DNA of 26,376 nt from the NCBI GenBank assembly GCA_035604635.1, contig DATNIC010000058.1, forward strand, positions 1-26,376, given 5' to 3'. Shown in pieces: positions 7,710-15,677 of this stretch. A program made the translations under genes and the position numbers. Positions within the stretch are counted from its first letter, which is position 1. Each line of letters opens with the position of its first letter. The notes beneath the pieces were generated by a model. That model searched no databases and was not told the origin of the DNA. It saw only the letters and a program-made list of their open reading frames with translations. This stretch comes from DATNIC01 sp035604635. GTDB taxonomy: Bacteria > Vulcanimicrobiota > Vulcanimicrobiia > Vulcanimicrobiales > Vulcanimicrobiaceae.

Positions 7710-9167
7710 TTGCGCGTCTGCCTGCTCACCGAAGGGACGTATCCGTACGTTCGGGGCGGCGTCTCGACTTGGTGCCACGATCTCATCGCAGGCTTGCCGG
7801 ACATTGATTTTACCGTCTACGCAATCGCCCCCAACCCGAGCGGCCGGCTGGAATACGAGCTTCCTCCCAACGTCAGCCGGCTGCTCACCGTTCCACTCTG
7901 GGGACACGAGCGTTTGAGCGAGTACAACCAGGCCGAGCTCGGCAAGGGACGGCGCGCGCGTTCGGTGAGCGCGCTCAAGCAAACGTTTATCCCGTTATTC
8001 AACATGCTGCTCGATCAAATCGTGCACGGGATCGAATATGCCAAGCCCGAGGAGCTCGCCTACGCGTTCGGCGAGCTCTACCTGTACTTTCGAGAACACG
8101 ACTACGACTGGACGATGCGCCGGCGCGAAACGTGGGACGCCGCGCTGCGGTTCTTCTCCGCGGAGCCGTGGTATGCGCGCTTCATGACGTCCCTCGAAGC
8201 AATCGAACTCGTGCGCTCCCTCTATCGCTATTTGATCCCGCTTGCCATCGAGACTCCGCCTGCCGACCTCTATCATTCCTCGGTGGCAGGGCTCTGCGCG
8301 ATTCCGGGAATCGCCGCACACTATGTCGACGGATCGCCGGTCATGCTTACCGAGCACGGGATCTACCTGCGCGAGCGGGTCCTGGCTTTAGCGCGGGCCG
8401 GCTTTCCTTTTTCGGACCGCGTTGCCAAGAAGAATCTCTTCTCGGCGATCGCGCGCGCGACGTACGCTTCATGCGACATCATCGCTCCCGTGTGCAAGTA
8501 CAACGTGATGTGGGAGCAGTACTACGGCGTCCCGATGGACCGGGTTCGCGTCATCTACAATGGGGTCGACGCGTCGCGCTTCGCCGATCGAGCGCTCGAT
8601 CCACCCGTCCCGACGGTCTCCGCGGTCTTGCGCATCGATCCGCTCAAGGACGTCCCGACGATGATCGCATCGGCCAAGGTCGTTCGCGAGCGCATTCCCA
8701 ACGTGCGCTATAAGATCTGGGGGCCGGCGCCCGATGCCGAGTACCTCGCCCAATGCGAGCGGCTGATCGATGAACTCGCCTTGCGCGATACGGTGCAGCT
8801 GATGGGCTCGACGACCGATCCGGCCTCCGCGTTCGGCGACGCGCACGTTTGCGCGCTCTCAAGCATCTCAGAGGGCTTTCCGTACTCCGTCATCGAGGCA
8901 ATGATGTGCGCTAAGCCCGTCGTCGCGACGGACGTCGGCGGCGTTCGTGAAGCGATCGACCGCTACGGTGCGGTCGTCCCGCCCAAGCGCCCCGACCGGC
9001 TGGGCGAAGAGATCGCGAAGCTTCTCGCGCAGCCCGAGACTGCGCGCGCGCTGGGAAAAGAAGCGCGCGTGTTTGCGCTGGCTAACTTCACCCAGGCGAG
9101 TTTCCTGGCGCGCTACCACGCCGCGTACGCCGAGTTGACTGCCGGCCGCCGCGTCCCGGCCGCGTGA
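7710..9167 (+). CDS. pelF: PelF-type GT4 glycosyltransferase
   Basis: The 485-residue protein shows the PelF signature at its N-terminus (L-L-T-E-G-T-Y-P-Y-V-R-G-G-V-S-T-W, residues 5-21), the acceptor-side loop L-T-E-H-G-I-Y-L-R-E (213-222) and the GT-B donor-binding E-x7-E motif (E388 in S-E-G-F-P-Y-S, E396). PelF uses UDP-linked N-acetylhexosamines (UDP-GalNAc/GlcNAc family sugars) to build the Pel polymer in the cytoplasm; substrate here is inferred from the family. Length is close to Pseudomonas PelF (about 507). The start is a TTG five bases after the previous stop; its ribosome-binding site is weak, suggesting translational coupling. It overlaps pelG by four bases. No candidate Pel synthase other than this gene is present. 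Confidence 0.92.
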   Translation: MRVCLLTEGTYPYVRGGVSTWCHDLIAGLPDIDFTVYAIAPNPSGRLEYELPPNVSRLLTVPLWGHERLSEYNQAELGKGRRARSVSALKQTFIPLFNMLLDQIVHGIEYAKPEELAYAFGELYLYFREHDYDWTMRRRETWDAALRFFSAEPWYARFMTSLEAIELVRSLYRYLIPLAIETPPADLYHSSVAGLCAIPGIAAHYVDGSPVMLTEHGIYLRERVLALARAGFPFSDRVAKKNLFSAIARATYASCDIIAPVCKYNVMWEQYYGVPMDRVRVIYNGVDASRFADRALDPPVPTVSAVLRIDPLKDVPTMIASAKVVRERIPNVRYKIWGPAPDAEYLAQCERLIDELALRDTVQLMGSTTDPASAFGDAHVCALSSISEGFPYSVIEAMMCAKPVVATDVGGVREAIDRYGAVVPPKRPDRLGEEIAKLLAQPETARALGKEARVFALANFTQASFLARYHAAYAELTAGRRVPAA

Positions 9168-10780
9168 TACCGAACCTGCCCGGCGCGTCCGACTTCGACG
9201 TCTTCGAAGAGCGGGAACGCAAGATCGAAATGGCGGCGCGCAACGTCGTCGCCACCGTGCGCAGCGATCAGTTCGGCCACGGCTGGCGGCCGAAAGGGAT
9301 CGATGAGGTCGCGATCCTGCTCGAATCCCTCGGTTACAGCGCTGAGGTGATCGGCGACCTGTGGTACGACTCGCTGTTCGACTTCGCGCGCGACGTCGCA
9401 CATGTCGTCGACAAGTACATCAGCGACGAAGAACGCGCTGAAAGGCGCGACGCTCACTGGTTTGCGCGCACGTGCCGCGACTATGCGATCGGCTCGCTCT
9501 ACGCAGGACCCTGGATCATCGCGGTCTTGGGTCTTGCCGCCTTCGGCTCTGCACTGCGCTCGAGCATTTCGACGCCCATCCACATCGCGACGGCCATCGC
9601 GCTCGGCGTCTACAGCGGGCTCGTCGTGAGCGCAATCTTTTCGCAGTCGATTGCGCGGCGGCTAACATTTTACTTCCTCCAAGACAATGCACCGCTCATC
9701 TTGTGGACACTCAATCGCTTCATCGGGGTGGCCTCCGCCGCGTTCATCCTCGCAGGCAGTTTGATGTGGTTCGCGTTGCGGCCGTTCTACGGTGATTCCG
9801 ACGCATGGCTCGCCGCGAGCTATTTTACCGGCTCGGGTATCTTTCAGGTCTCCCTCGCGCCGCTCTACACGATGCGCCGCTTCACGTGGATCGTCGGGAT
9901 CGCTGCCTTCGCGACGCTCTCGACCGGCCTGACGTCCGTGCTGTGGTTCGGACGGCGCCTCGAGCTGGCATGGCAGCCGTCGATGCTCGCACTCGAAGTA
10001 GGGACAGTCGGCGCTATCGTTATGGCCGCCACGCTGGTCTGGGCACGGCGTCATGCCCACGATGGGACCGACGGTCTGAAAGCCCCCGCGCTAAGGACGA
10101 TCGTTGGCGCGACGCTTCCATACGCGGGATTCGGGGCGGCATATTTCGCGATGATCGTCATCGACCACGCCGCTGCCGGACTCCGGGACGGCTATCCGTA
10201 CGTCTACCGCACCGGCTACGAGCTCGGCTGCAATATCGCGCTGCTGGCGATCCTCCCGGCCGTCGGCGTCATCAACGTTGCCCTCGAAAACCTTCCCCGC
10301 CGGATCTTGCACGGCGCGAATGCCGGGATCGCTCAGGGCGAACCGTTGAATCGGGAAATGATCCGTTGGTACCTCGCGAGCGTAGCAGCGGTCTGCGTCG
10401 CAACGGCCCTCGCCGTCGGCATTGCCGAGCTGATCGCGCCATTCATCATCGACCGAACGATCGCCGGAAGCGCGCCCATCCGCGCTGAGACGATGCTTGT
10501 CCTTCGCTTGGCGGCGATCGGTTACGGCTTGCTGATGCTCGGTTTGCTGAATTGCCAGCTGCTCTTCTTCTTGAGCCGGCCGCTCGCACCGCTCGTCGCG
10601 AGCATCGCGGGAGCGTCGCTCTGCGCGTTGTGCAGCGCCGCTGTCGTCGTGGCGCACCTTCCCGCGGCCTATTGCGTCTTCGCACTCGACGGAGGGATCG
10701 TCGCCTTCGTCATCATAACGACGTTCGCGGCCGCCCGTGCCGCGGCGAACTTCACCTACGCGTACTACGCCGCGTACTAG
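9164..10780 (+). CDS. pelG: PelG-like polysaccharide flippase with N-terminal extension
   Basis: The 538-residue protein is a polytopic membrane protein with about twelve hydrophobic segments from residue ~105 to the end. The first reads I-G-S-L-Y-A-G-P-W-I-I-A, close to the G-x-x-x-S-G-P-W motif that opens PelG, a MATE/MOP-like transporter that moves Pel across the inner membrane. PelG of Pseudomonas is about 456 residues; the surplus is a soluble, acidic and helical N-terminal extension of about 100 residues, which I do not recognise. The GTG start overlaps the pelF stop by four bases, and the pelF-pelG order is the core of every known pel locus. Similarity after the first helices is diffuse, so the call leans on the motif and on context. 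Confidence 0.8.
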   Translation: MIPNLPGASDFDVFEERERKIEMAARNVVATVRSDQFGHGWRPKGIDEVAILLESLGYSAEVIGDLWYDSLFDFARDVAHVVDKYISDEERAERRDAHWFARTCRDYAIGSLYAGPWIIAVLGLAAFGSALRSSISTPIHIATAIALGVYSGLVVSAIFSQSIARRLTFYFLQDNAPLILWTLNRFIGVASAAFILAGSLMWFALRPFYGDSDAWLAASYFTGSGIFQVSLAPLYTMRRFTWIVGIAAFATLSTGLTSVLWFGRRLELAWQPSMLALEVGTVGAIVMAATLVWARRHAHDGTDGLKAPALRTIVGATLPYAGFGAAYFAMIVIDHAAAGLRDGYPYVYRTGYELGCNIALLAILPAVGVINVALENLPRRILHGANAGIAQGEPLNREMIRWYLASVAAVCVATALAVGIAELIAPFIIDRTIAGSAPIRAETMLVLRLAAIGYGLLMLGLLNCQLLFFLSRPLAPLVASIAGASLCALCSAAVVVAHLPAAYCVFALDGGIVAFVIITTFAAARAAANFTYAYYAAY

Positions 10781-10788
10781 GAGCTTCG

Positions 10789-11814
10789 ATGGAATTCGGC
10801 ATCTTCGATCACCTCGACCGCAGCGATCTGCCGCTGGCGCAATTTTACGAGGACCGGCTCTCGCTCATCGAGGCGTACGACCGGGGCGGCTTCTACTGCT
10901 ATCATCTCGCCGAACACCACTCGACGCCGCTAGGAATGGCGCCCTCGCCGAGCGTCTTTCTCTCAGCGGTCGCGCAGCGTACTCGCGCGCTCCGCTTTGG
11001 GCCGCTCGTCTATTTGCTTCCGTTTTACCACCCGCTGCGTCTCCTCGAAGAGATCTGCATGCTCGATCAACTCAGCGGCGGGCGGCTCGAGTTCGGGGTC
11101 GGCCGCGGCATCTCGCCGATCGAGACGCGCTACTACGGACTCGTACGCGAGCAAACTCAAGAGATGTACGACGAGGTTTTTCAGATCCTTCTGGCAGGCT
11201 TGAGTCAAAAGAGCCTTACATTCGAAGGCAAGTTCTATCACTACAACGGCGTCCCCATCGAGCTGGAGACCATTCAAAAGCCGCATCCGCCGCTCTGGTA
11301 CGGAGTCCATTCACCGGAGAGCGCAGAGCGGGCCGCGCGGCGCGGTTTCAACATCGTGATACTCGATGGAACCGACGAGGTGCTGCCGGCCGGCGCGCGC
11401 TACCGCGAGGTCTGGGACGAGATCGGCAAGGGAAAACCGGACCCAAAGATCGGCCTGTGCCGCTTCATCGTCGTCGCGGATACCGACGAGGAGGCGATTC
11501 GCCTGGCGACACACGCCTATCCGCTCTGGTACAAGAACTTCATGCATCTCTACACCTCGCAGGGGATGCAGCCGGTCCTCGGCGCGCGCCCAACCGATTA
11601 CGAGAGCGCCGCGCGCGACGGGCGGCTTGTCGCGGGTTCGCCGCAAACGGTGGCGCAAAAGCTCGGCGCGCAGCTCGAAGGATCGGCGTTCAACTACCTG
11701 ATCGGACAGTTTGCATTCGGCGATCTGACTTTGACCGAATGCCGGCGCTCGGTCGATCTCTTCGTCCAAGGGGTCATGCCCGCGTTGCGCGGCGCCACGG
11801 TCGGGGCGCGTTGA
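10789..11814 (+). CDS. Luciferase-like (LLM class) flavin-dependent oxidoreductase
   Basis: The 341-residue protein matches the bacterial-luciferase superfamily (TIM barrel, FMN or F420). Visible motifs are A-E-H-H (residues 40-43), the P-L-x-x-x-P-F-Y-H-P-L-R-L-L-E-E segment and D-Q-L-S-G-G-R-L-E-F-G-V-G-R-G, the conserved glycine-rich loop of this family. The ATG at 10789 is preceded by AGGAG, which overlaps the pelG stop codon, so it is probably transcribed from the same message as the exopolysaccharide genes although no functional link is evident. It overlaps the cupin gene by four bases. The substrate is unknown; family members are alkane, sulfonate, nitrilotriacetate or ring monooxygenases and F420 reductases. 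Confidence 0.87.
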   Translation: MEFGIFDHLDRSDLPLAQFYEDRLSLIEAYDRGGFYCYHLAEHHSTPLGMAPSPSVFLSAVAQRTRALRFGPLVYLLPFYHPLRLLEEICMLDQLSGGRLEFGVGRGISPIETRYYGLVREQTQEMYDEVFQILLAGLSQKSLTFEGKFYHYNGVPIELETIQKPHPPLWYGVHSPESAERAARRGFNIVILDGTDEVLPAGARYREVWDEIGKGKPDPKIGLCRFIVVADTDEEAIRLATHAYPLWYKNFMHLYTSQGMQPVLGARPTDYESAARDGRLVAGSPQTVAQKLGAQLEGSAFNYLIGQFAFGDLTLTECRRSVDLFVQGVMPALRGATVGAR

Positions 11815-12323
11815 GCCGATCGACGGCGATCCGGCGCGTCATTACCGGACACGACGCGAACAACATCGCCAAGATCTTGCACGACGACGTCGCGTCAAAC
11901 GCGCGGCACAGCGCTTCGGGTTCGTCGTCGACGCTCATTTGGTGTACCGATGCAACCCCCGCAGACATCGCCGTCGGCGAGCAGGCGGAAGACATGGGCG
12001 CGCGCAAGATCGGGACGCCGCCCCCTCCCAACGGGACGCGCTTCGCGGTCCTCGACTTCCCGCCCGGCTCGGTCTCGCCGATGCACCGGACGGAGACCGT
12101 CGACTACATCGTGGTCATCTCGGGCAAGCTCGAGATGGATATGGACGACTCGACCGTTGCGCTCGCGGCCGGAGACGTGATGGTCCAACGCGGGACCAAT
12201 CACTCGTGGGCCAACCGCAGCACCGAGCCCGCTCGCGCCGCCTTCGTCCTGATCGACGCGAGGCCGCTCGGCATCGGCCACGCCGTCCCCCGCGACGGCG
12301 TCGCATCAAAGACCCGAAGCTAG
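11811..12323 (+). CDS. Cupin-domain protein
   Basis: The TTG at 11811 overlaps the flavin-enzyme stop (TTGA) and gives a 170-residue protein. Residues ~75-150 form a single cupin barrel: P-G-S-V-S-P-M-H-R-T-E-T-V-D-Y (motif 1, with H92 and E95) and G-D-V-M-V-Q-R-G-T-N-H-S-W-x-N (motif 2, with H131). One of the two usual motif-1 histidines is replaced by T, so metal binding would be three-coordinate or altered. Proteins of this layout are often annotated simply as cupin, sometimes next to oxygenases. Coupling with the flavin enzyme suggests a shared catabolic or detoxification step. Its stop codon overlaps that of the convergent transporter gene. Confidence 0.75.
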   Translation: MSRSTAIRRVITGHDANNIAKILHDDVASNARHSASGSSSTLIWCTDATPADIAVGEQAEDMGARKIGTPPPPNGTRFAVLDFPPGSVSPMHRTETVDYIVVISGKLEMDMDDSTVALAAGDVMVQRGTNHSWANRSTEPARAAFVLIDARPLGIGHAVPRDGVASKTRS

Positions 12324-13492
12324 AGCGGATCCCCTCCCGGCTTGCTTGCGCCGATCCACGTATTCTTCGCCGGATCCCAGCGGACTAAGATCACGGAGCT
12401 CACGTCGACGCCCCGCTGCGGGACCGCCTTGAAATTGTGCGTCCCCCAAATTCCCGTCCAGTTGGTCAGTCCGTCGAGGTACTCTTTGAACTGCGCGGCC
12501 GTCGCGTTCGTCCCGTACTTCTTGAGCGCGTCGACGATCATCAGCGCAGGATCCCACGCGAGTGCATATCCCTCGTCCGGATCGATCCCCGCCGCTTTGA
12601 ACGCGGCTTGATAGGTCTGCACTTCCTTCTTCAATTGACCGTTCGGAAGCTGATTGGGTGCAAAACCGGGCGAGGCCGGAAAGTAGAGCTCTTTGGGCAT
12701 GAACGACGCGTACGCTTTCATCTGCGGATAGGTCAAATTGCCGGACGAGGTCAGGATGGGGATCGTCAGCCCGGCTTCGATCGCGCCTCGCAACAGCGTC
12801 CCGAACGGCGATCCGGTACTCCATGCGATCAGCGCCTGAGCGTTGCTGGCCTTGATGTGCGCCATCTGCGCGCTCACGCTGACGTCGGTCCCGTTGAAGT
12901 GCTCTTGATCGATCACGGTGATCCCGCCGACCGTCTTGAACGCTTCAGCGATCACCCGATCCGCATCTTGACCGGTCGCATCGGTCGACGTGATGACCCC
13001 GATCTTCGTCCAGCCGCGCGCCTTCAAGAACTTCGCGGATGCGAGCAGCAGATCGCCGGTCGAAAGCCCGGCTGAGAACACATAGCTTCCTGCGGCCGGA
13101 TGGATCCCCGGCGAAAAGCAGTATTCCAGCGGACCGTCCTTCGCAACGATCGGCGCGACCGCGCTGCAGACCGCGACGGACGACGAACCGAAGATGATCG
13201 GCGCTTTCTTGGCCACGATGCCGTTGGCAAGTTGAACCGCGAGGACCGGGCTCGACTGATCGTCCGCAATGACGAAGTGGATAGGCGTCCCCTTGATTCC
13301 GCCCTGCTTGTTGACCATCGTCTCCATGACCGTGAGCGCGTTCGCTTCCTCCTTGCCCAAAAACGATTCGCCGCCGGTGAGGGGTAAAATGGCGTTAATA
13401 ATGTAGGGTTCTCCCGAAGCGCCGCTCGCGAGCGGGATCGTCGCCAGCGAAACCATTAGGCCGAGCGCGGCGAAACGCGTGCGCAAACTCAT
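12320..13492 (-). CDS. Periplasmic branched-chain-amino-acid-type substrate-binding protein
   Basis: The 390-residue protein has a signal peptide (MSLRTRF, then a hydrophobic run to about residue 25) and a type-I periplasmic binding fold of the LivJ/LivK class. The N-terminus reads Y-I-I-N-A-I-L-P-L-T-G, then G-G-I-K-G-T-P-I-H-F-V-I-A-D-D-Q, both typical. No ATPase or permease gene accompanies it, so it is an orphan binding protein that must use a transporter encoded elsewhere or act as a sensor. The start at 13492 is favoured by GAGGA just upstream; an in-frame ATG at 13504 is possible. Ligand is unknown: besides Leu/Ile/Val this family binds aromatic acids, amides and urea. It is divergent from the MFS gene. 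Confidence 0.87.
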   Translation of the reverse strand: MSLRTRFAALGLMVSLATIPLASGASGEPYIINAILPLTGGESFLGKEEANALTVMETMVNKQGGIKGTPIHFVIADDQSSPVLAVQLANGIVAKKAPIIFGSSSVAVCSAVAPIVAKDGPLEYCFSPGIHPAAGSYVFSAGLSTGDLLLASAKFLKARGWTKIGVITSTDATGQDADRVIAEAFKTVGGITVIDQEHFNGTDVSVSAQMAHIKASNAQALIAWSTGSPFGTLLRGAIEAGLTIPILTSSGNLTYPQMKAYASFMPKELYFPASPGFAPNQLPNGQLKKEVQTYQAAFKAAGIDPDEGYALAWDPALMIVDALKKYGTNATAAQFKEYLDGLTNWTGIWGTHNFKAVPQRGVDVSSVILVRWDPAKNTWIGASKPGGDPL

Positions 13493-13570
13493 CGTCGTCC
13501 TCATTTCTGCATCGGCGCGTTTTTCCCACGGCGCAAGACGTCCTCCTGTATTGCGCGAAGTGCGGGCCAC
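13493..13570. promoter_or_regulatory. Divergent promoter region, binding protein / MFS transporter
   Basis: Seventy-eight bases separate the two divergent starts and are expected to hold promoters for one or both genes. It contains a T-rich patch (GTTTTTC near 13519-13525) and GC-rich flanks, but no operator palindrome or convincing promoter boxes that I can defend. Confidence 0.35.
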
Positions 13571-14803
13571 GTGACATCGACCGCGGGCGCACGCTATTTT
13601 GTCCTTGGAATCCTGACGCTCACGCAAACCGGGACCTCGCTGATCGGGCAGGGCATCGGGACGCTTGCGCCGTTCTTGGCTCCCGCGCTCGCAATCGATC
13701 GTACGCATATCGGCATGCTCTCGGCCGGAATCGCCATCACGTGGGCGCTGCTCGGCACGTTCTCCGGCGTCCTGGTCGATCGCTTCGGTGAACGCCGGAT
13801 GATCTTCTTGAGCGGTCTGGGCATGGGCCTCGCGATTTGCGTCGCCGCCGCCATCGAAAATTACTGGTGGCTGTTGGTTTGGCTCGGCGTCTATGGCCTC
13901 ATGGCGAGCTTCTCGACGCCGGCCGGAGGCCGGGCGATCATGCTGTGGTTCCTGCGCGACCGCGCGCTCGCGATGGGGATCCGGCAATCCGGAGTCCCGA
14001 TCGGCGGCTTTCTAGCGGCGCTTATTCTCCCGCCGCTCGCCGTGCTCGGCGGGTATCGGCTGAGCCTCGCGGTTGCCGGCGTCTTCATCATGCTGACGGC
14101 TTCGCTCGTCGCGTTCGCCTACGAACGTCCCGAGGGGAGCACGATCGGACAGCTGCGCTTTGTAGCCTTGTGGCGTCAAGCGCGGGTCATCGCACGCGAT
14201 CGTCGCTTCGTCATGATCACGTTGACCTTGGTGATCCATGTCTGCGCGCAGATGTCCGCGGTTGCTTTCCTCTCGATCTCTCTGATCACGCTCGCGCACA
14301 TGAACATTCCGACCGCGGTCGCCGCGCTCGCACTCTTTCAGGTCGGCGCGATTGCGGGCCGATTCTTCTGGGGCATCGTCAGCGATAACGTCCTGGCTGA
14401 AGACCGCTTGCTCCCAACGGTCTTCGCGTGCGTCGTCGCAGTCGGCGCCGAGCTTGCGCTCGCGCAGCAGTTTGCGGTCGCAACGCTTGCGGTCATCTCC
14501 CTGCTCTATGCGGCGTCGTTCGCATTGGGCTTCTCGATCGCGGGCTGCAACGGTCTCTTCGCCGTCGCGCAAACCGAAGTCGCGGGCCCTGAGCACGCAG
14601 CGAGCGCGCTCGGCATCTCGACGGCCCGCGTCGCTTGGGCCACCGTCCTCGCACCGCCGCTCTTTGGTGCAATGGCCGACGCGCACGGGTACACCGCCGC
14701 CTGGTACGCACTCTGCGCCCTGACTGCAATCGGCATCGTTCCGGCGCTGTACGCTCGGAGGCTAGTATGCGGCAGTACGCGCGCTTTTAGCGCGCGACGG
14801 TGA
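13571..14803 (+). CDS. Major facilitator superfamily transporter
   Basis: The 410-residue protein shows about twelve hydrophobic helices and the MFS loop-2-3 motif in the form G-V-L-V-D-R-F-G-E-R-R (residues ~66-76). A second motif-like stretch, W-G-I-V-S-D-N, opens the C-terminal half. The W-F-x-R-x-R-x-x-A-x-G segment after helix 4 is common in oxalate/formate-like and monocarboxylate-type MFS carriers, which makes a small organic anion a reasonable but unproven substrate. The GTG start at 13571 lies in the divergent region facing the substrate-binding protein. The last codons include a perfect GC hairpin (14778-14796). Substrate not determinable from sequence alone. Confidence 0.85.
   Translation: MTSTAGARYFVLGILTLTQTGTSLIGQGIGTLAPFLAPALAIDRTHIGMLSAGIAITWALLGTFSGVLVDRFGERRMIFLSGLGMGLAICVAAAIENYWWLLVWLGVYGLMASFSTPAGGRAIMLWFLRDRALAMGIRQSGVPIGGFLAALILPPLAVLGGYRLSLAVAGVFIMLTASLVAFAYERPEGSTIGQLRFVALWRQARVIARDRRFVMITLTLVIHVCAQMSAVAFLSISLITLAHMNIPTAVAALALFQVGAIAGRFFWGIVSDNVLAEDRLLPTVFACVVAVGAELALAQQFAVATLAVISLLYAASFALGFSIAGCNGLFAVAQTEVAGPEHAASALGISTARVAWATVLAPPLFGAMADAHGYTAAWYALCALTAIGIVPALYARRLVCGSTRAFSARR
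14778..14796. terminator. GC-rich hairpin at the convergent MFS / phosphatase junction
   Basis: CGCGCGC-TTTTA-GCGCGCG is a perfect 7-base stem with a 5-base loop, lying in the final codons of the MFS gene and 37 bases beyond the 3' end of the convergent phosphatase gene. No run of T follows on either strand, so it is not a standard intrinsic terminator, but the position between convergent genes fits a bidirectional stop or 3'-end stabiliser. Confidence 0.35.
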
Positions 14804-14832
14804 CCACTCGACTTCAGCTGCGGAAAAGGTAC

Positions 14833-15591
14833 TCAACCAAGTAACGCTACCATCTCGGCGTGGATTGCCGCGTTCGTGGCAAGGGTGGAGCCGGAATTCA
14901 GATCGAGCGGCGTTCCGTCGATCGCGGTGACCGTTCCGCCCGCCTCCCGGACGATCAACGCGCCGGCTGCGATATCCCACGGCCGCAGGTCGAACTCCCA
15001 AAATGCCTCGAAACGCCCCGCCGCGACATAGGCGAGATCGAGCGCAGCCGCGCCGTCGCGCCGGACCGCCTGCGAGGCGTCCATGAGCCGTTTGAACCCC
15101 TCGACGTTGCGTTCCCAACGGCCGGGGACGAAACCCGTGCATACGAGGGCGTCCGCGACGGTCGAAACCTGCGAGACGCCGATCGGCGCGCCGTTGAGGG
15201 TCGCACCGGCTCCCCGCTCGGCCGCGAAACATTCCTGGAGTCGCGGCGCGTAGACGACGCCCGCGATGAGTTCGCCGCGCCGCTCGAGGGCGATCGAGAC
15301 GCAAAACGGCGGATAGCCGTGCGCAAAGTTCGTCGTCCCGTCGAGCGGATCGACGATCCAACGCTCGTCCGAGGTCCCCGGATGGGTCCCGCTCTCTTCG
15401 ATCAGGATCGTGCTGGCCGGAAAATTCTTTCGGATCGCGCCGACGATCAGGACTTCGCTCGCTCGATCCGCGTCCGTCACTAGGTCGTTGCGGTGACTCT
15501 TCCGTTCGATGAAAAGCGGACCGCCGGCTCGTTCGAGCAAAAGTGCTCCGGCTTCGCGCGCAAGCGCAATTGCAAAGTCGAGCGGATTCAC
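14833..15591 (-). CDS. Inositol-monophosphatase family phosphatase (SuhB-like)
   Basis: The 252-residue protein has all hallmarks of the Mg2+-dependent inositol monophosphatase family. I see E65-E66 in I-L-I-E-E-S-G, the metal site W-I-V-D-P-L-D-G-T-T-N-F (residues 78-89, with D81 and D84), and W-D-I-A-A-G...E-A-G-G (205-219) with the third metal-binding Asp. Length is normal. Substrates in the family include myo-inositol-1-phosphate, histidinol phosphate, fructose-1,6-bisphosphate and NADP; the sequence does not decide among them. The GTG start at 15591 is supported by the family N-terminus. It stands alone on the minus strand, convergent with the MFS gene and divergent from the CxxC protein gene. 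Confidence 0.9.
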   Translation of the reverse strand: MNPLDFAIALAREAGALLLERAGGPLFIERKSHRNDLVTDADRASEVLIVGAIRKNFPASTILIEESGTHPGTSDERWIVDPLDGTTNFAHGYPPFCVSIALERRGELIAGVVYAPRLQECFAAERGAGATLNGAPIGVSQVSTVADALVCTGFVPGRWERNVEGFKRLMDASQAVRRDGAAALDLAYVAAGRFEAFWEFDLRPWDIAAGALIVREAGGTVTAIDGTPLDLNSGSTLATNAAIHAEMVALLG

Positions 15592-15677
15592 GAGCGATCC
15601 TCCATCATTACAAAGACTTTACCGAGTTGCACGACCGGGCCAAAAGACCGCTCTGTCCGGCTTCGAACGTCCGTTCA
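15592..15677. promoter_or_regulatory. Divergent region upstream of the phosphatase and CxxC-protein genes
   Basis: About 86 bases, AT-richer than the coding flanks (CATCATTACAAAG near 15603-15615), separate two divergent starts and probably contain their promoters. The plus-strand open frame runs through this region, so the true start of the plus-strand gene could lie up to 135 bases upstream. Confidence 0.3.

Noticed and set aside
7710..9167. Generic GT4 sugar transferase such as sucrose or mannosyl transferase
   Set aside because: The N-terminal E-G-T-Y-P-Y-V-R-G-G-V signature and the overlapping PelG-like gene specify PelF.
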